Positions 1 to 8,453 of a stretch of DNA of 64,000 bases are shown here, in pieces. Within the stretch, counting starts at the first letter, position 1, and each line of letters opens with the position of its first letter. The notes under the pieces are model-generated. The model had not been told where the DNA came from, did no database searches, and worked only from the letters and a program-made list of their open reading frames with translations. The translations under genes and the position numbers were made by a program. The DNA comes from Paraperibacillus esterisolvens (lineage in GTDB: Bacteria; Bacillota; Bacilli; Bacillales; DSM-1321): the NCBI RefSeq assembly GCF_046237625.1, contig NZ_CP143545.1, positions 1,488,001 through 1,552,000 of the forward strand, given 5' to 3'.

Positions 1-278
1 GTGAAAGAGGATTTTCCTTCAAGAAAATCGATCTCTACAAATCACATGCCTCCGAGTTCATCATTGACGGCAATTCATTGATTCCTCCTTTCAACTCCCT
101 GCCTGGACTCGGGACAAACGTGGCCCTGAACATCGTCCGTGCAAGGGAAGAAGGGGAATTCCTATCCAAGGAAGATCTTCAGCAGCGCGGCAAGGTATCC
201 AAGACCATCCTTGAATATCTGGATAAACAGGGCTGCCTGGAATCCCTTCCAGACCAGAATCAATTGTCACTATTCTAA
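1..278 (+). CDS. polC: DNA polymerase III PolC, C-terminal end (partial)
   Basis: The frame is open from base 3 and encodes the last 91 residues, ending QNQLSLF before TAA at 276-278. It holds a helix-hairpin-helix-like segment around PGLGTNVALNIVRAR and the LSKEDLQQR region typical of the C-terminus of Gram-positive replicative polymerase PolC. The rest of the gene lies upstream of the window. PolC is the main leading-strand polymerase of low-GC Gram-positives. Its position just before rimP-nusA matches the conserved Bacillus order. A strong terminator follows. Confidence 0.9.
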   Translation, partial: ERGFSFKKIDLYKSHASEFIIDGNSLIPPFNSLPGLGTNVALNIVRAREEGEFLSKEDLQQRGKVSKTILEYLDKQGCLESLPDQNQLSLF

Positions 279-288
279 TGAGTTTAAT

Positions 289-336
289 AAATGAGGTTCA
301 TAGCGGAAACTTGCTGTGAACCTCATTTTCTTTTTA
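289..336 (+). terminator. Rho-independent terminator after polC
   Basis: The stem AAATGAGGTTCA (289-300) pairs with TGAACCTCATTT (317-328) and is followed by a T-rich tail. It separates polC from the rimP operon. Confidence 0.85.
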
Positions 337-447
337 TTAGCGAGGCTATCTATACAGGGTCATGGAGGCAGGGAAAAGATCATAAAGACCAAATCTGCTT
401 GAATCTGAAGAGAAAAGGTTTCAAAAGGAGGATTAGATCCAAATGCC

Positions 448-742
448 GCTCAGATTCAATGAGGAATGGTGGTAAATGAACCAGTAGAACCAAAAGTGTC
501 TGGGAGGGATCTCATGAGAAATGGCCGCAAAAGATTCATTAGAACCAAAAACGGCTAAAATCTCATGAGAAATGGTCGCAAAAGATTCATTAGAACCAAA
601 AACGGCTAAAATCTCATGAGAAATGGTTGTAAAGGACTCATTAGAACCAAAACAAGCTAAAATCTCATGAGAAATGGTTGTAAAGGAATCATTAGAACCA
701 AAACAAGCTCAAATCTCACAATAAATGGTCGTAAAGGAATCC
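448..742. repeat. 51-bp intergenic tandem repeat
   Basis: Four contiguous units of 51 bp start at 511, 562, 613 and 664. A partial unit begins at 715, and a diverged copy lies at about 448-510. Each unit carries CTCATGAGAAATGG and TTCATTAGAACCAAAA. The two halves of a unit share TCAT-AGAA, so the unit probably arose from a shorter element of about 25 bp. There are no spacers, so it is not a CRISPR. No reading frame with a ribosome-binding site was seen across it. Confidence 0.9.
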
Positions 743-912
743 TGTTCATTAGGGTTTATGCAAGTAGAAGAAATCAGGGAACTTTAAAATTTCCATGGAC
801 AGCCTTTAGCGTATAAAGAAATTCCATGGCTTAACCTGCCGGCTAAAACATTGTACAAACCGCTCAGGACCCGTCTAAACCTGGAAATCCGGTTCGCAGG
901 CATTCTTCAGAT

Positions 913-941
913 TTGCATAAACAATCTGGTTATGGTATATT
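913..941 (+). promoter_or_regulatory. sigma-A promoter of the rimP-nusA-infB operon
   Basis: TTGCAT (913-918), a 17-base spacer, then TATATT (936-941). Predicted start is near 948, giving a leader of about 150 nt before rimP. Confidence 0.75.
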
Positions 942-969
942 TTTATTGGAAATACTAAGCGGAGCGAGG

Positions 970-1054
970 AGAGTGGGGAAACCCACTCTTTCGTGTTGTT
1001 TACATAATTTTTTGTCGGCTGAACGAAAGCAGGAGGATCCTTCCTGCTTCTTTC
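970..1054 (+). promoter_or_regulatory. rimP leader hairpins (possible attenuator)
   Basis: Hairpin 1 pairs AGAGTGGG (970-977) with CCCACTCT (982-989) around a GAAA tetraloop. Hairpin 2 pairs AAGCAGGA (1027-1034) with TCCTGCTT (1042-1049) and is followed by CTTTC. Both lie between the promoter and the ribosome-binding site. Attenuation is inferred from position only. Confidence 0.5.
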
Positions 1055-1096
1055 ATACAAAAACACTACTTCTTTCTTATTACAAGGAGGGATCAC

Positions 1097-1567
1097 ATGA
1101 GCAATAAAGTTACAGAAATAGTGGAGCAGCTGGTGCTTCCTATTGTTAAAGAGCTTCATTTAGAATTAGTGGATATTGAATATGCAAAAGAAGGAAAGAA
1201 CTGGTTTCTTAGAGTATTTATAGATAAAGAGGGCGGCGTCGACATTGAGGAATGCGGCACTGTCAGCGAGCGTCTCTCCGAGAAGCTCGATGAAACCGAT
1301 CCTATTCCTTATAATTATTTCCTTGAGGTATCCTCTCCGGGCGCAGAACGGCCGCTCAAGAAAGCAGAGGATTTTACGAAATCAATCGGTAAGAATGTTT
1401 TTATTAAAACGTATGAACCAATTGACGGCCTGAAAGAATTCGAAGGTGCCTTATTGGCATTTGACGGCCAGACAGTAACAGTAGCCATGAAAATTAAGAC
1501 ACGCAGCAAAACAGTAGAAATTCCTTATGAAAAAGTGGCCAAAGCCAGGCTTGCAGTGACTTTCTAA
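1097..1567 (+). CDS. rimP: Ribosome maturation factor RimP
   Basis: 156 residues, the usual length for RimP (YlxS/YhbC family), needed for maturation of the 30S subunit. The N-terminal alpha/beta domain (about 1-85) includes the family-typical run ending in YFLEVSSPG, which is followed by the smaller C-terminal barrel domain. AAGGAGG at 1083-1089 fixes the ATG at 1097. It is the first gene of the long operon with nusA and infB, as in other Bacillus. Confidence 0.95.
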   Translation: MSNKVTEIVEQLVLPIVKELHLELVDIEYAKEGKNWFLRVFIDKEGGVDIEECGTVSERLSEKLDETDPIPYNYFLEVSSPGAERPLKKAEDFTKSIGKNVFIKTYEPIDGLKEFEGALLAFDGQTVTVAMKIKTRSKTVEIPYEKVAKARLAVTF

Positions 1568-1602
1568 GGACATAGGCAAAATTTAATTAGGGGGATAAAA
1601 AA

Positions 1603-2712
1603 ATGAGCAGTGAAATGCTTGATGCCCTTATCCATTTGGAAAAGGAAAAAGGCATCTCAAGGGATGTTATAATTGAAGCGATTGAAGCCGCATTGGTTTC
1701 AGCTTACAAAAGGAACTTTAACCAGGCACAAAATGTGCGTATTGATATGAACCTGGAAAGAGGCTCAATGAGGGTATTTGCCCGCAAAGATGTAGTTGAC
1801 CAGGTGTTTGACCCCAGGCTTGAAATTTCTATTGAAGATGCACAGCAGATCGATCCGAACTATCAGGTCGAAGATGTCGTGGAAATGGAGGTCACTCCAA
1901 AGGATTTCGGCCGTATCGCTGCCCAGACAGCAAAACAGGTTGTGACACAGCGTGTGAGGGAGGCAGAAAGAGGCATCATCTATTCCGAGTTCATTGACCG
2001 GGAAGAAGATATCATGACAGGAATCGTCCAAAGGCAGGATTCCAGGTTTATCTACGTAAGTCTTGGAAAAATTGAAGCGCTCCTCCCAATCAACGAGCAG
2101 ATGCCTAATGAGCATTATAAACCGCATGACCGTATCAAGGTTTTCCTGACTAAGGTCGAAAAAACATCAAAAGGTCCGCAGATCTTTGTTTCAAGGACTC
2201 ATCCCGGACTTTTGAAAAGATTATTTGAAATTGAGGTTCCTGAAATATATGACGGAACGGTCGAGATTAAATCAGTGGCCCGTGAAGCTGGAGACCGCTC
2301 GAAGATTTCCGTGCATTCAGAAAATACGGAGGTCGACCCGGTCGGATCATGTGTGGGTCCAAAGGGACAAAGGGTCCAGGCAATTGTCAATGAACTTAAG
2401 GGCGAAAAAATTGATATTGTGAAGTGGTCCGAGGATCCGGTTGTCTTTGTAGCGAATGCTTTAAGTCCGTCAAAGGTTCTTGAAGTCATTGTTTCTGAAG
2501 ATGAAAAGGCTACAACCGTCATCGTGCCTGACTTCCAGCTTTCCCTTGCCATCGGGAAGCGCGGACAGAATGCAAGGCTTGCGGCAAAGCTTACAGGCTG
2601 GAAAATTGATATCAAGAGTGAGTCGGAAGCGCGTGAAGCAGGCATCTACCCAGTGGATAATGAAGAGCTGCTTACCTTCAGTGACGGTGATGACGATTTG
2701 ATAGATGAATAA
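1603..2712 (+). CDS. nusA: Transcription termination/antitermination factor NusA
   Basis: 369 residues, matching Bacillus NusA, which lacks the C-terminal acidic repeats of E. coli. The order is an N-terminal RNA-polymerase-binding domain (about 1-125), an S1 domain (about 135-200), KH1 with GPKGQR, and KH2 with GKRGQNARLA near residue 318. NusA binds RNA polymerase and promotes pausing and intrinsic termination. RBS is AGGGGGA. It ends 14 bases before the rnpM start. The tail is acidic (DGDDDLIDE). Confidence 0.96.
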   Translation: MSSEMLDALIHLEKEKGISRDVIIEAIEAALVSAYKRNFNQAQNVRIDMNLERGSMRVFARKDVVDQVFDPRLEISIEDAQQIDPNYQVEDVVEMEVTPKDFGRIAAQTAKQVVTQRVREAERGIIYSEFIDREEDIMTGIVQRQDSRFIYVSLGKIEALLPINEQMPNEHYKPHDRIKVFLTKVEKTSKGPQIFVSRTHPGLLKRLFEIEVPEIYDGTVEIKSVAREAGDRSKISVHSENTEVDPVGSCVGPKGQRVQAIVNELKGEKIDIVKWSEDPVVFVANALSPSKVLEVIVSEDEKATTVIVPDFQLSLAIGKRGQNARLAAKLTGWKIDIKSESEAREAGIYPVDNEELLTFSDGDDDLIDE

Positions 2713-2726
2713 GTGAGGTGGCGCCA

Positions 2727-3002
2727 ATGATCAGCCGCAAGAAAATCCCTATGAGAAAATGTGTTGCGACAGGAGAAATGAGGCCAAAGAAGGAGCTAAT
2801 CCGGATAGTGCGCAGCAAAGAGGGAGAAGTTTCCGTGGATCCAACCGGGAAAAAGTCCGGAAGGGGAGCTTATCTGACTCTTGATAAAGAAGTGATCCTT
2901 TTGGCAAAAAAGAAGAACACACTGGCGAATCAGCTTGGAGCGGCGGTTGACCCTTCCATCTACGATGAGCTCATTGCTCTTTGTGAAAAGGAGAAACGCT
3001 GA
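2727..3002 (+). CDS. rnpM: RNA-binding protein RnpM/YlxR (DUF448)
   Basis: 91 residues from the ATG at 2727, which sits 8 bases after GAGG (2715-2718). A GTG at 2718 is in frame but overlaps that ribosome-binding site, so I reject it. The protein opens ISRKKIPMRKC and carries the YlxR signature GKKSGRGAYL. YlxR is known as a small basic RNA-binding protein that modulates RNase P. It lies between nusA and the L7Ae-like ylxQ, the conserved order. Confidence 0.9.
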   Translation: MISRKKIPMRKCVATGEMRPKKELIRIVRSKEGEVSVDPTGKKSGRGAYLTLDKEVILLAKKKNTLANQLGAAVDPSIYDELIALCEKEKR

Positions 3003-3007
3003 CTGCT

Positions 3008-3310
3008 ATGAAGAATGTGCCGTGGGTTTCATTGCTTGGAATGGCGGCCCGTGCAAGGAAAGTCATCTCCGGTGAAGAACTGGTCGTCAAAGAAGTCAGG
3101 AATAATAAAGCTAAATTGGTCATCCTGGCAAATGACGCCTCAGCCAATACAGAAAAAAAAGTAACAGATAAGTGCAGATTTTATAAAGTGCCGCTCTATA
3201 GAGCGGAAGACAGGTTTGTGCTTGGTCAGGCAATCGGTAAAGACGCCCGTGTAACAGTTGCAGTCCTCGACGAGGGTTTTGCAAAAAAACTTCAGACGTT
3301 GCTCGATTAA
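3008..3310 (+). CDS. ylxQ: L7Ae-family ribosome-associated protein YlxQ
   Basis: 100 residues of the L7Ae/L30e/S12e/Gadd45 fold, the family of YlxQ (RplGA) that recognises kink-turn RNA. The core segment reads LVILANDAS, typical of bacterial L7Ae-like proteins. It starts 5 bases after the rnpM stop. The ribosome-binding site AAGGAG lies inside rnpM, suggesting coupled translation. Its precise cellular role is not settled. Confidence 0.9.
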   Translation: MKNVPWVSLLGMAARARKVISGEELVVKEVRNNKAKLVILANDASANTEKKVTDKCRFYKVPLYRAEDRFVLGQAIGKDARVTVAVLDEGFAKKLQTLLD

Positions 3311-3330
3311 ATTTTTATGGGGGTGAACGT

Positions 3331-5568
3331 ATGACGAAGATACGTGTATACGAATATGCAAAAAAGCACAATGTTTCAAGCAAGGACGTCATTACGAAAC
3401 TAAAAGAAATGAATATAGAGGTAACCAATCATATGACAGCAATCGACGATTCCACAGTAAACAAATTAGACAGTGCATATAAACCAGAAAACAAAAATGC
3501 TAAGGCGAATCCGGCAGGCACTCAAAAGCCAGCTCCTAAACAAAACCAGAATAGGCCGCAGAACAGCCCGGCCCAGGGTACAGCAGCCAAAAAGACTTAT
3601 GAAGAGATGGGCAGCGACAACAGCACCAATAAGCAGAAGCTGACAAAAAAGCCAGCCAGCAAACCAGGGCAGAGCAGCAATAATTCCAAAGGCGGCGGCT
3701 TCAATAACAAGGGCGGCAATAACAGGAATAATAAAAACAATAATAGAAACAGAAATAATAAACGGCCTCAAACATCTACCTACCAGGCTCCTCCGCGCAA
3801 GGAAAGGGAACTGCCGAAAAAGATTACGTTTACCGAATCTTTGACAGTAGCGGAACTCGGGAAGAAGCTCCACAGGGAACCGTCTGAACTCATTAAAAAG
3901 CTGTTCCTGTTAGGTGTGATGGCTACCATCAACCAAACACTTGATAAAGATGCAATTGAGTTAATCTGTTCCGAATATGGGGTAGAGGTAGAAGAAGAGA
4001 TCAAAGTCGACCTGACTGACCTTGAAACTCTTGCTGCGGAAGAGGATGCTCCAGAAAATCTCACAGAGCGCCCGGCAGTCGTCACCATCATGGGACACGT
4101 CGATCATGGTAAAACGACACTTCTTGATTCCATCAGGAACACGAAGGTAACCGAAGGCGAAGCAGGCGGGATCACTCAGCATATCGGTGCTTATCAGGTA
4201 GAAGTGAATGACAAGAAAATCACGTTCCTGGACACTCCGGGACATGCTGCCTTCACAACGATGCGTGCGCGTGGAGCCAAGGTGACGGACATTACTATTT
4301 TAGTAGTCGCTGCCGATGACGGAGTAATGCCTCAGACCATTGAAGCGATCAACCATGCTAAAGCTGCAGAAGTGCCGATAATCGTGGCTGTGAACAAAAT
4401 GGATAAGCAAGGGGCAAATCCTGACCGTGTTATGCAGGAACTGTCTGAGCGTGAACTGGTACCGGAAGCTTGGGGCGGGGACACGATTTTTGTACCTATT
4501 TCCGCTAAAAATGGCGAAGGGATTGAAAGTCTTCTCGAAATGATCCTGCTCGTCAGTGAAGTGGAAGAGTATAAGGCAAATCCTGACCGCAAGGCGTCCG
4601 GATCTGTAATTGAGGCCCAGCTGGATAAAGGGCGCGGAGCAGTTGCTACTCTGCTCGTACAGAATGGCACACTGAAGATCGGAGATCCAATCGTTGTAGG
4701 AAATACATTCGGCCGTGTAAGGGCCATGGTCAATGACCTTGGGCGCCGCGTGAAGGAAGCCGGTCCGTCTACACCGGTAGAGATTACCGGACTTAATGAA
4801 GTACCGCAGGCAGGAGATCTTTTCATCGTGTTTGATGACGAAAAGACAGCACGCCAGGTCGGGGAAGCTCGTTCACAGAGACAGGTTCAATCAAGCCGTA
4901 CGGAAAAAGCCCGTGTGACGCTCGATAACCTCTTCGAACAGATGAAGCAGGGCGAAGTGAAGGACATCAACCTGATCGTCAAAGCGGACGTTCAAGGCTC
5001 TGTTGAAGCCATGTCAGCTTCTCTCCGTAAAATTGAAGTGGAGGGTGTCAAGGTTAAGATCATTCACTCCGGTGTCGGAGCAATCAATGAATATGACATT
5101 ATGCTGGCAACTGCATCCAATGCGATCGTGATAGGGTTTAATGTGCGTCCGGATGTAAATGCTAAGCGTGCAGCGGAATCTGAAAATGTTGATATCCGCC
5201 TGCACCGCATCATCTATAAAGTCATCGAAGAAATAGAAGCTGCCATGAAGGGGATGCTTGATCCTGAATTTGAGGAAAAAATCATCGGACAGGCGGAAGT
5301 ACGTACAACCTTCAAGGTTTCCAAAGTCGGAACCATTGCAGGTTCTTATGTAACGGACGGCAAAATCACACGTGACAGCGGAATCCGCTTGATCAGGCAG
5401 GGAGTTGTCATCTTCGAAGGTGAAATCGATGCCCTCAAACGTTTCAAGGATGACGCGAAAGAGGTTTCACAAGGTTACGAATGTGGAATAACCATTAAAA
5501 ACTACAATGATCTTAAAGAAGGCGACGTTATCGAAGCGTATGTCATGGAGGAAATTGAGCGCAAATGA
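3331..5568 (+). CDS. infB: Translation initiation factor IF-2
   Basis: 745 residues. The IF2N domain (about 1-55) is followed by a low-complexity linker rich in Asn, Lys, Gly and Pro (about 55-150), a second IF2N segment, then the GTPase domain with G1 GHVDHGKT at 255-262, DTPGHAAF and NKMD. C-terminal beta-barrel and fMet-tRNA-binding domains complete it. IF-2 delivers initiator tRNA to the 30S subunit. RBS is GGGGGTG. The stop overlaps the ylxP start by four bases (ATGA). Confidence 0.97.
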   Translation: MTKIRVYEYAKKHNVSSKDVITKLKEMNIEVTNHMTAIDDSTVNKLDSAYKPENKNAKANPAGTQKPAPKQNQNRPQNSPAQGTAAKKTYEEMGSDNSTNKQKLTKKPASKPGQSSNNSKGGGFNNKGGNNRNNKNNNRNRNNKRPQTSTYQAPPRKERELPKKITFTESLTVAELGKKLHREPSELIKKLFLLGVMATINQTLDKDAIELICSEYGVEVEEEIKVDLTDLETLAAEEDAPENLTERPAVVTIMGHVDHGKTTLLDSIRNTKVTEGEAGGITQHIGAYQVEVNDKKITFLDTPGHAAFTTMRARGAKVTDITILVVAADDGVMPQTIEAINHAKAAEVPIIVAVNKMDKQGANPDRVMQELSERELVPEAWGGDTIFVPISAKNGEGIESLLEMILLVSEVEEYKANPDRKASGSVIEAQLDKGRGAVATLLVQNGTLKIGDPIVVGNTFGRVRAMVNDLGRRVKEAGPSTPVEITGLNEVPQAGDLFIVFDDEKTARQVGEARSQRQVQSSRTEKARVTLDNLFEQMKQGEVKDINLIVKADVQGSVEAMSASLRKIEVEGVKVKIIHSGVGAINEYDIMLATASNAIVIGFNVRPDVNAKRAAESENVDIRLHRIIYKVIEEIEAAMKGMLDPEFEEKIIGQAEVRTTFKVSKVGTIAGSYVTDGKITRDSGIRLIRQGVVIFEGEIDALKRFKDDAKEVSQGYECGITIKNYNDLKEGDVIEAYVMEEIERK

Positions 5569-5843
5569 TCGGCCATGCCGAATTTGAGTGCCTGATCTAT
5601 GATGCCCATTCGTTGAAGGAAAAACGAGCCGTCCTGCAAAGGATCATAACTAGACTTAAACAAAAATTCAATATCTCGGTCGCAGAGACCGGACACCAGG
5701 ATGTATGGCAGAGAACACAGCTTTCCATCGTCACGGTGTCCTCGTCAAGACAGGTCTCCGAAAAGGAGCTGCAGCGTGCGCTTCAGTTCCTGGATTCTTT
5801 TCCGGAAATCGAGCGGACCATAACTGAGGTAGAATGGCTTTAG
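5565..5843 (+). CDS. ylxP: YlxP family protein (DUF503)
   Basis: 92 residues, full length for the DUF503 family, a conserved small protein placed between infB and rbfA in Firmicutes. It carries the family motif DAHSLKEKRAV near the N-terminus and the SIVTVSSS strand. It overlaps infB by ATGA, so translation is likely coupled. A link to ribosome assembly is suggested by context only. Confidence 0.9.
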   Translation: MIGHAEFECLIYDAHSLKEKRAVLQRIITRLKQKFNISVAETGHQDVWQRTQLSIVTVSSSRQVSEKELQRALQFLDSFPEIERTITEVEWL

Positions 5844-5860
5844 ACGAGCGGGGTGAAAAC

Positions 5861-6220
5861 ATGAGCCTACGTGCAAACAGAGTTGGCGAACAGATGAAGA
5901 AAGAGCTTAGCGAGATCATCGGCCGTAAGATTAAAGATCCGAGAATCGGATTCGTAACGGTCACCGATGTGGAAGTAACCGGGGATCTGCAGCAGGCGAA
6001 GGTATATATTTCTGTCCTTGGCGATGAAGAGCAGAGGCAGAATACATTAAAAGGGCTTGCCAAGGCTAAAGGATTTATCCGTTCCGAAATTGGACAGAGA
6101 ATCCGCCTTAGGAAAACTCCTGAAATCTTCTTTGAATTTGATGAATCAGTAGATTATGGCAACAGAATTGAAAATCTGCTGACCCAGATTCATAAGGATG
6201 AAGGAGCGGACAAAGAGTAA
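5861..6220 (+). CDS. rbfA: 30S ribosome-binding factor RbfA
   Basis: 119 residues from the ATG at 5861, giving the expected N-terminus MSLRANRVGEQMKKEL. An upstream in-frame ATG at 5834 lies inside ylxP and has no ribosome-binding site. A single KH-type fold with DPRIGFVTVTDV and a C-terminal FEFDESVDYG segment. RbfA binds immature 30S subunits near 16S helix 1. It is the last gene before a strong terminator. Confidence 0.95.
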   Translation: MSLRANRVGEQMKKELSEIIGRKIKDPRIGFVTVTDVEVTGDLQQAKVYISVLGDEEQRQNTLKGLAKAKGFIRSEIGQRIRLRKTPEIFFEFDESVDYGNRIENLLTQIHKDEGADKE

Positions 6221-6240
6221 GCTGCTTTACAAATGCAAGA

Positions 6241-6271
6241 GGCCGGCTCACTTTCTGAGCCGGCCTTTTCT
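6241..6271 (+). terminator. Terminator after rbfA
   Basis: A perfect stem GGCCGGCTCA/TGAGCCGGCC (6241-6265) followed by TTTTCT. Confidence 0.9.
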
Positions 6272-6300
6272 ATACATAATTTTTAAAGCACCCCACTCAG

Positions 6301-6352
6301 GGCCGGGCATGACCTGGTGGAGTCCCGGCCGGGTACACCCCTTGCAGGGTGT
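6301..6352 (+). promoter_or_regulatory. Two hairpins in the truB leader
   Basis: GGCCGGG (6301-6307) pairs with CCCGGCC (6324-6330), and ACACCC (6335-6340) pairs with GGGTGT (6347-6352). The second ends 12 bases before the truB ribosome-binding site. No known leader family recognised. Confidence 0.45.
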
Positions 6353-6378
6353 GTAATTTCTTTAGGGAGGCAAAAGGA

Positions 6379-7296
6379 TTGGAAGGTATTTTACCGCTTT
6401 TTAAACCAAAAGGGATGACATCCCATGACTGTGTTTTTAAACTCAGGAAGATATTGGGCACGAAAAAAGTAGGCCATACAGGAACACTGGACCCGGATGT
6501 GACCGGTGTTCTTCCTATCTGTGTCGGAAGAGCAACAAAAATAGCTGAGTATGTAACCGATGCTGGAAAAGAGTATGAAGGGGAAGTCACCCTGGGCTTT
6601 TCCACTGACACGGAGGACGCGTCCGGGCAATTGGTGGAAAGGGCAGAGGTTGACAGAGATATTTCGATCGGTGAAATCCAGGGTGTACTTGAGGAACTTA
6701 CAGGGAGGATCACTCAAACCCCGCCCATGTTCTCAGCGGTAAAAGTGAATGGTAAAAGGCTTTATGAATATGCACGGGCAGGCATTGAAGTGGAAAGGCC
6801 GTCCAGGGAAATCTCCATATACAGCCTTAATCTGCTGAGTGAGGATATTGTGAAGAACGAGGAAGAGGGTACCCTGAGTTTCAGGTTCCGTGTCAGCTGC
6901 AGCAAAGGCACTTATATCCGTACACTGGCTGTGACAATCGGTGAAAAGCTGGGTTATCCGGCACATATGTCGGAATTGATCCGCACCAGGTCATCTTCAT
7001 TCTCGCTTGAAGACTGTTTTACATTCGAACAAATAGAGGAAAAGCTGGCGCTCCATGAGCCGGTACTGCAGCCTCTCGAAGCAGGAATTGCACATTTGCC
7101 TAAACTATTGATTAGTGATAAAGTAGCAGAGAAAATTAAAAACGGGGCTGTGATTGAGCAGCCAGCTGAGCTCCAGATAGAAGAAGGCCAGCCATTCATC
7201 ATGATGGACAGCCTTGGACGGGCACTTGCCATCTATCAGCTCCACCCTTCAAAAAAAGGCCTCATCAAACCGGTGAAGGTACTCAGGATTGATTAA
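6379..7296 (+). CDS. truB: tRNA pseudouridine(55) synthase TruB
   Basis: 305 residues from a TTG at 6379, with GGGAGG (6365-6370) 8 bases upstream. The ATG at 6349 lacks such a site. The TruB catalytic segment KVGHTGTLDPDVTGVLPICVG holds the nucleophile Asp in GTLDP, and KPKGMTSHD lies near the N-terminus. It makes Psi55 in the T-loop of tRNAs. A PUA-like C-terminal region follows from about residue 240. ribF starts 45 bases downstream. Confidence 0.95.
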   Translation: MEGILPLFKPKGMTSHDCVFKLRKILGTKKVGHTGTLDPDVTGVLPICVGRATKIAEYVTDAGKEYEGEVTLGFSTDTEDASGQLVERAEVDRDISIGEIQGVLEELTGRITQTPPMFSAVKVNGKRLYEYARAGIEVERPSREISIYSLNLLSEDIVKNEEEGTLSFRFRVSCSKGTYIRTLAVTIGEKLGYPAHMSELIRTRSSSFSLEDCFTFEQIEEKLALHEPVLQPLEAGIAHLPKLLISDKVAEKIKNGAVIEQPAELQIEEGQPFIMMDSLGRALAIYQLHPSKKGLIKPVKVLRID

Positions 7297-7341
7297 ACAA
7301 CTGTTATACAGGCACTTGCTAAAGGAAGAGGAGAATGCAAG

Positions 7342-8283
7342 TTGAAGGTTTATTATCTGGATCATCCTCATCAGCATAATAAAGAAGAATTCCCACCTCA
7401 TGTCCTGGCTCTCGGCTTCTTTGATGGTGTCCATCTGGGCCACATGCAGGTCATCGGGGCAGCACGGGAGCTGGCAAGGAAAGAAGGCATGCCGCTGTCG
7501 GTCATGACCTTTGATCCCCACCCATCCGCCGTCCTTGGGAAAGGGACGAGGGTGATTCAATATATCACACCGCTGCAGGAGAAAATCAAGCTGATCGAAG
7601 CACTTGGGGCCGATCAGTTATTCATCGTTCATTTTACCGAAGAATTTGCAAAACTGCTTCCCCAGGAATTTGTGGATCAATACATTATCGGACTCAATGT
7701 CAAACAGGTGATGGCCGGATTCGATTATTCCTATGGGAGATTAGGAAGAGGGAGTATGGAGACCATGCCATTTCATTCTCGTAAACAATTTACTGCCAAT
7801 ACCATTGGAAAGCACGCCGTAAACGGGGAGAAGGTCAGCTCGACCAAGATCCGTGAATATCTGTCGCAGGGAAGGACTGAAGAACTTCCTGAACTTCTCG
7901 GCCGGTTTTATAAAACGGCAGGAACCGTGATTCATGGTGAAAAGAGAGGCAGACAGTTAGGCTTTCCAACTGCGAATATTGCTCTGGGGGATGATTTCAT
8001 CTATCCCGCAACCGGCGTGTATGCAGTAAAAGTCCTGCATGACGGCAGCTCGTATAACGGTGTATGCAATGTTGGCTACAAGCCAACCTTTCATGATAAA
8101 AAGCCCGATCATCCGAATGTAGAAGTCCATATCTTTGATTTTGACAGCAGCATCTATGGAGAATCGGTTGAAATTGAATGGCACAGAAGGCTGCGCAGTG
8201 AGAAGAAATTCGGCAGTCTCGAGGAGCTCGTTGCACAGATTGCAATGGACAAAGAGGAAGCAAAGGATTATTTTTCAAAATAA
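7342..8283 (+). CDS. ribF: Bifunctional riboflavin kinase / FAD synthetase
   Basis: 313 residues (called RibC in B. subtilis). The N-terminal FAD synthetase nucleotidyltransferase domain has GFFDGVHLGH near residue 28. The C-terminal riboflavin kinase domain has GRQLGFPTANI. It converts riboflavin to FMN and FAD. The start is TTG at 7342, with GAGGAG at 7328-7333. The truB-ribF pairing is conserved in Bacillus. Confidence 0.95.
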   Translation: MKVYYLDHPHQHNKEEFPPHVLALGFFDGVHLGHMQVIGAARELARKEGMPLSVMTFDPHPSAVLGKGTRVIQYITPLQEKIKLIEALGADQLFIVHFTEEFAKLLPQEFVDQYIIGLNVKQVMAGFDYSYGRLGRGSMETMPFHSRKQFTANTIGKHAVNGEKVSSTKIREYLSQGRTEELPELLGRFYKTAGTVIHGEKRGRQLGFPTANIALGDDFIYPATGVYAVKVLHDGSSYNGVCNVGYKPTFHDKKPDHPNVEVHIFDFDSSIYGESVEIEWHRRLRSEKKFGSLEELVAQIAMDKEEAKDYFSK

Positions 8284-8327
8284 TGACCGGGAAACAGGCT
8301 GCAGCCGGAAAAATACCGGCTAAACAC

Positions 8328-8356
8328 TTGATTTCTTAGGAGAAATCTTATATAGT
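8328..8356 (+). promoter_or_regulatory. sigma-A promoter of rpsO
   Basis: TTGATT (8328-8333), 17-base spacer, TATAGT (8351-8356). Predicted start is near 8363. Confidence 0.8.
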
Positions 8357-8362
8357 ATTATT

Positions 8363-8453
8363 TGTATGAGATGAACCACTACTTGGCAGAGCGAGTCTCC
8401 AACGCCTGCTCAGTTTTCGGGGATTTTTACAAGAATAATTGGAGGTGAACTAG
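8363..8453 (+). promoter_or_regulatory. rpsO leader, candidate S15 autoregulatory site
   Basis: About 90 nt of leader containing ACCACTACTTGGC, GAGTCTCC and CGGGGATTTTT before the ribosome-binding site TGGAGGTG. rpsO leaders in Bacillaceae are known to bind S15 to repress translation. The assignment here is from position and general appearance, not a verified fold. Confidence 0.5.

Larger units (their letters stand above)
279..1096. other. Gene-free interval polC-rimP
   Basis: It holds the polC terminator, the 51-bp tandem repeat, about 170 bases with nothing recognised (743-912), the rimP promoter and a leader with two hairpins. The short open frames here lack ribosome-binding sites and recognisable content. 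Confidence 0.8.

Noticed and set aside
511..742. CRISPR-like array after polC
   Set aside because: The units are contiguous with no unique spacers, and no cas genes are present. It is a simple tandem repeat.
875..1159. Minus-strand open frame across the rimP leader
   Set aside because: It overlaps the promoter and the start of rimP, has no ribosome-binding site and no recognisable content.
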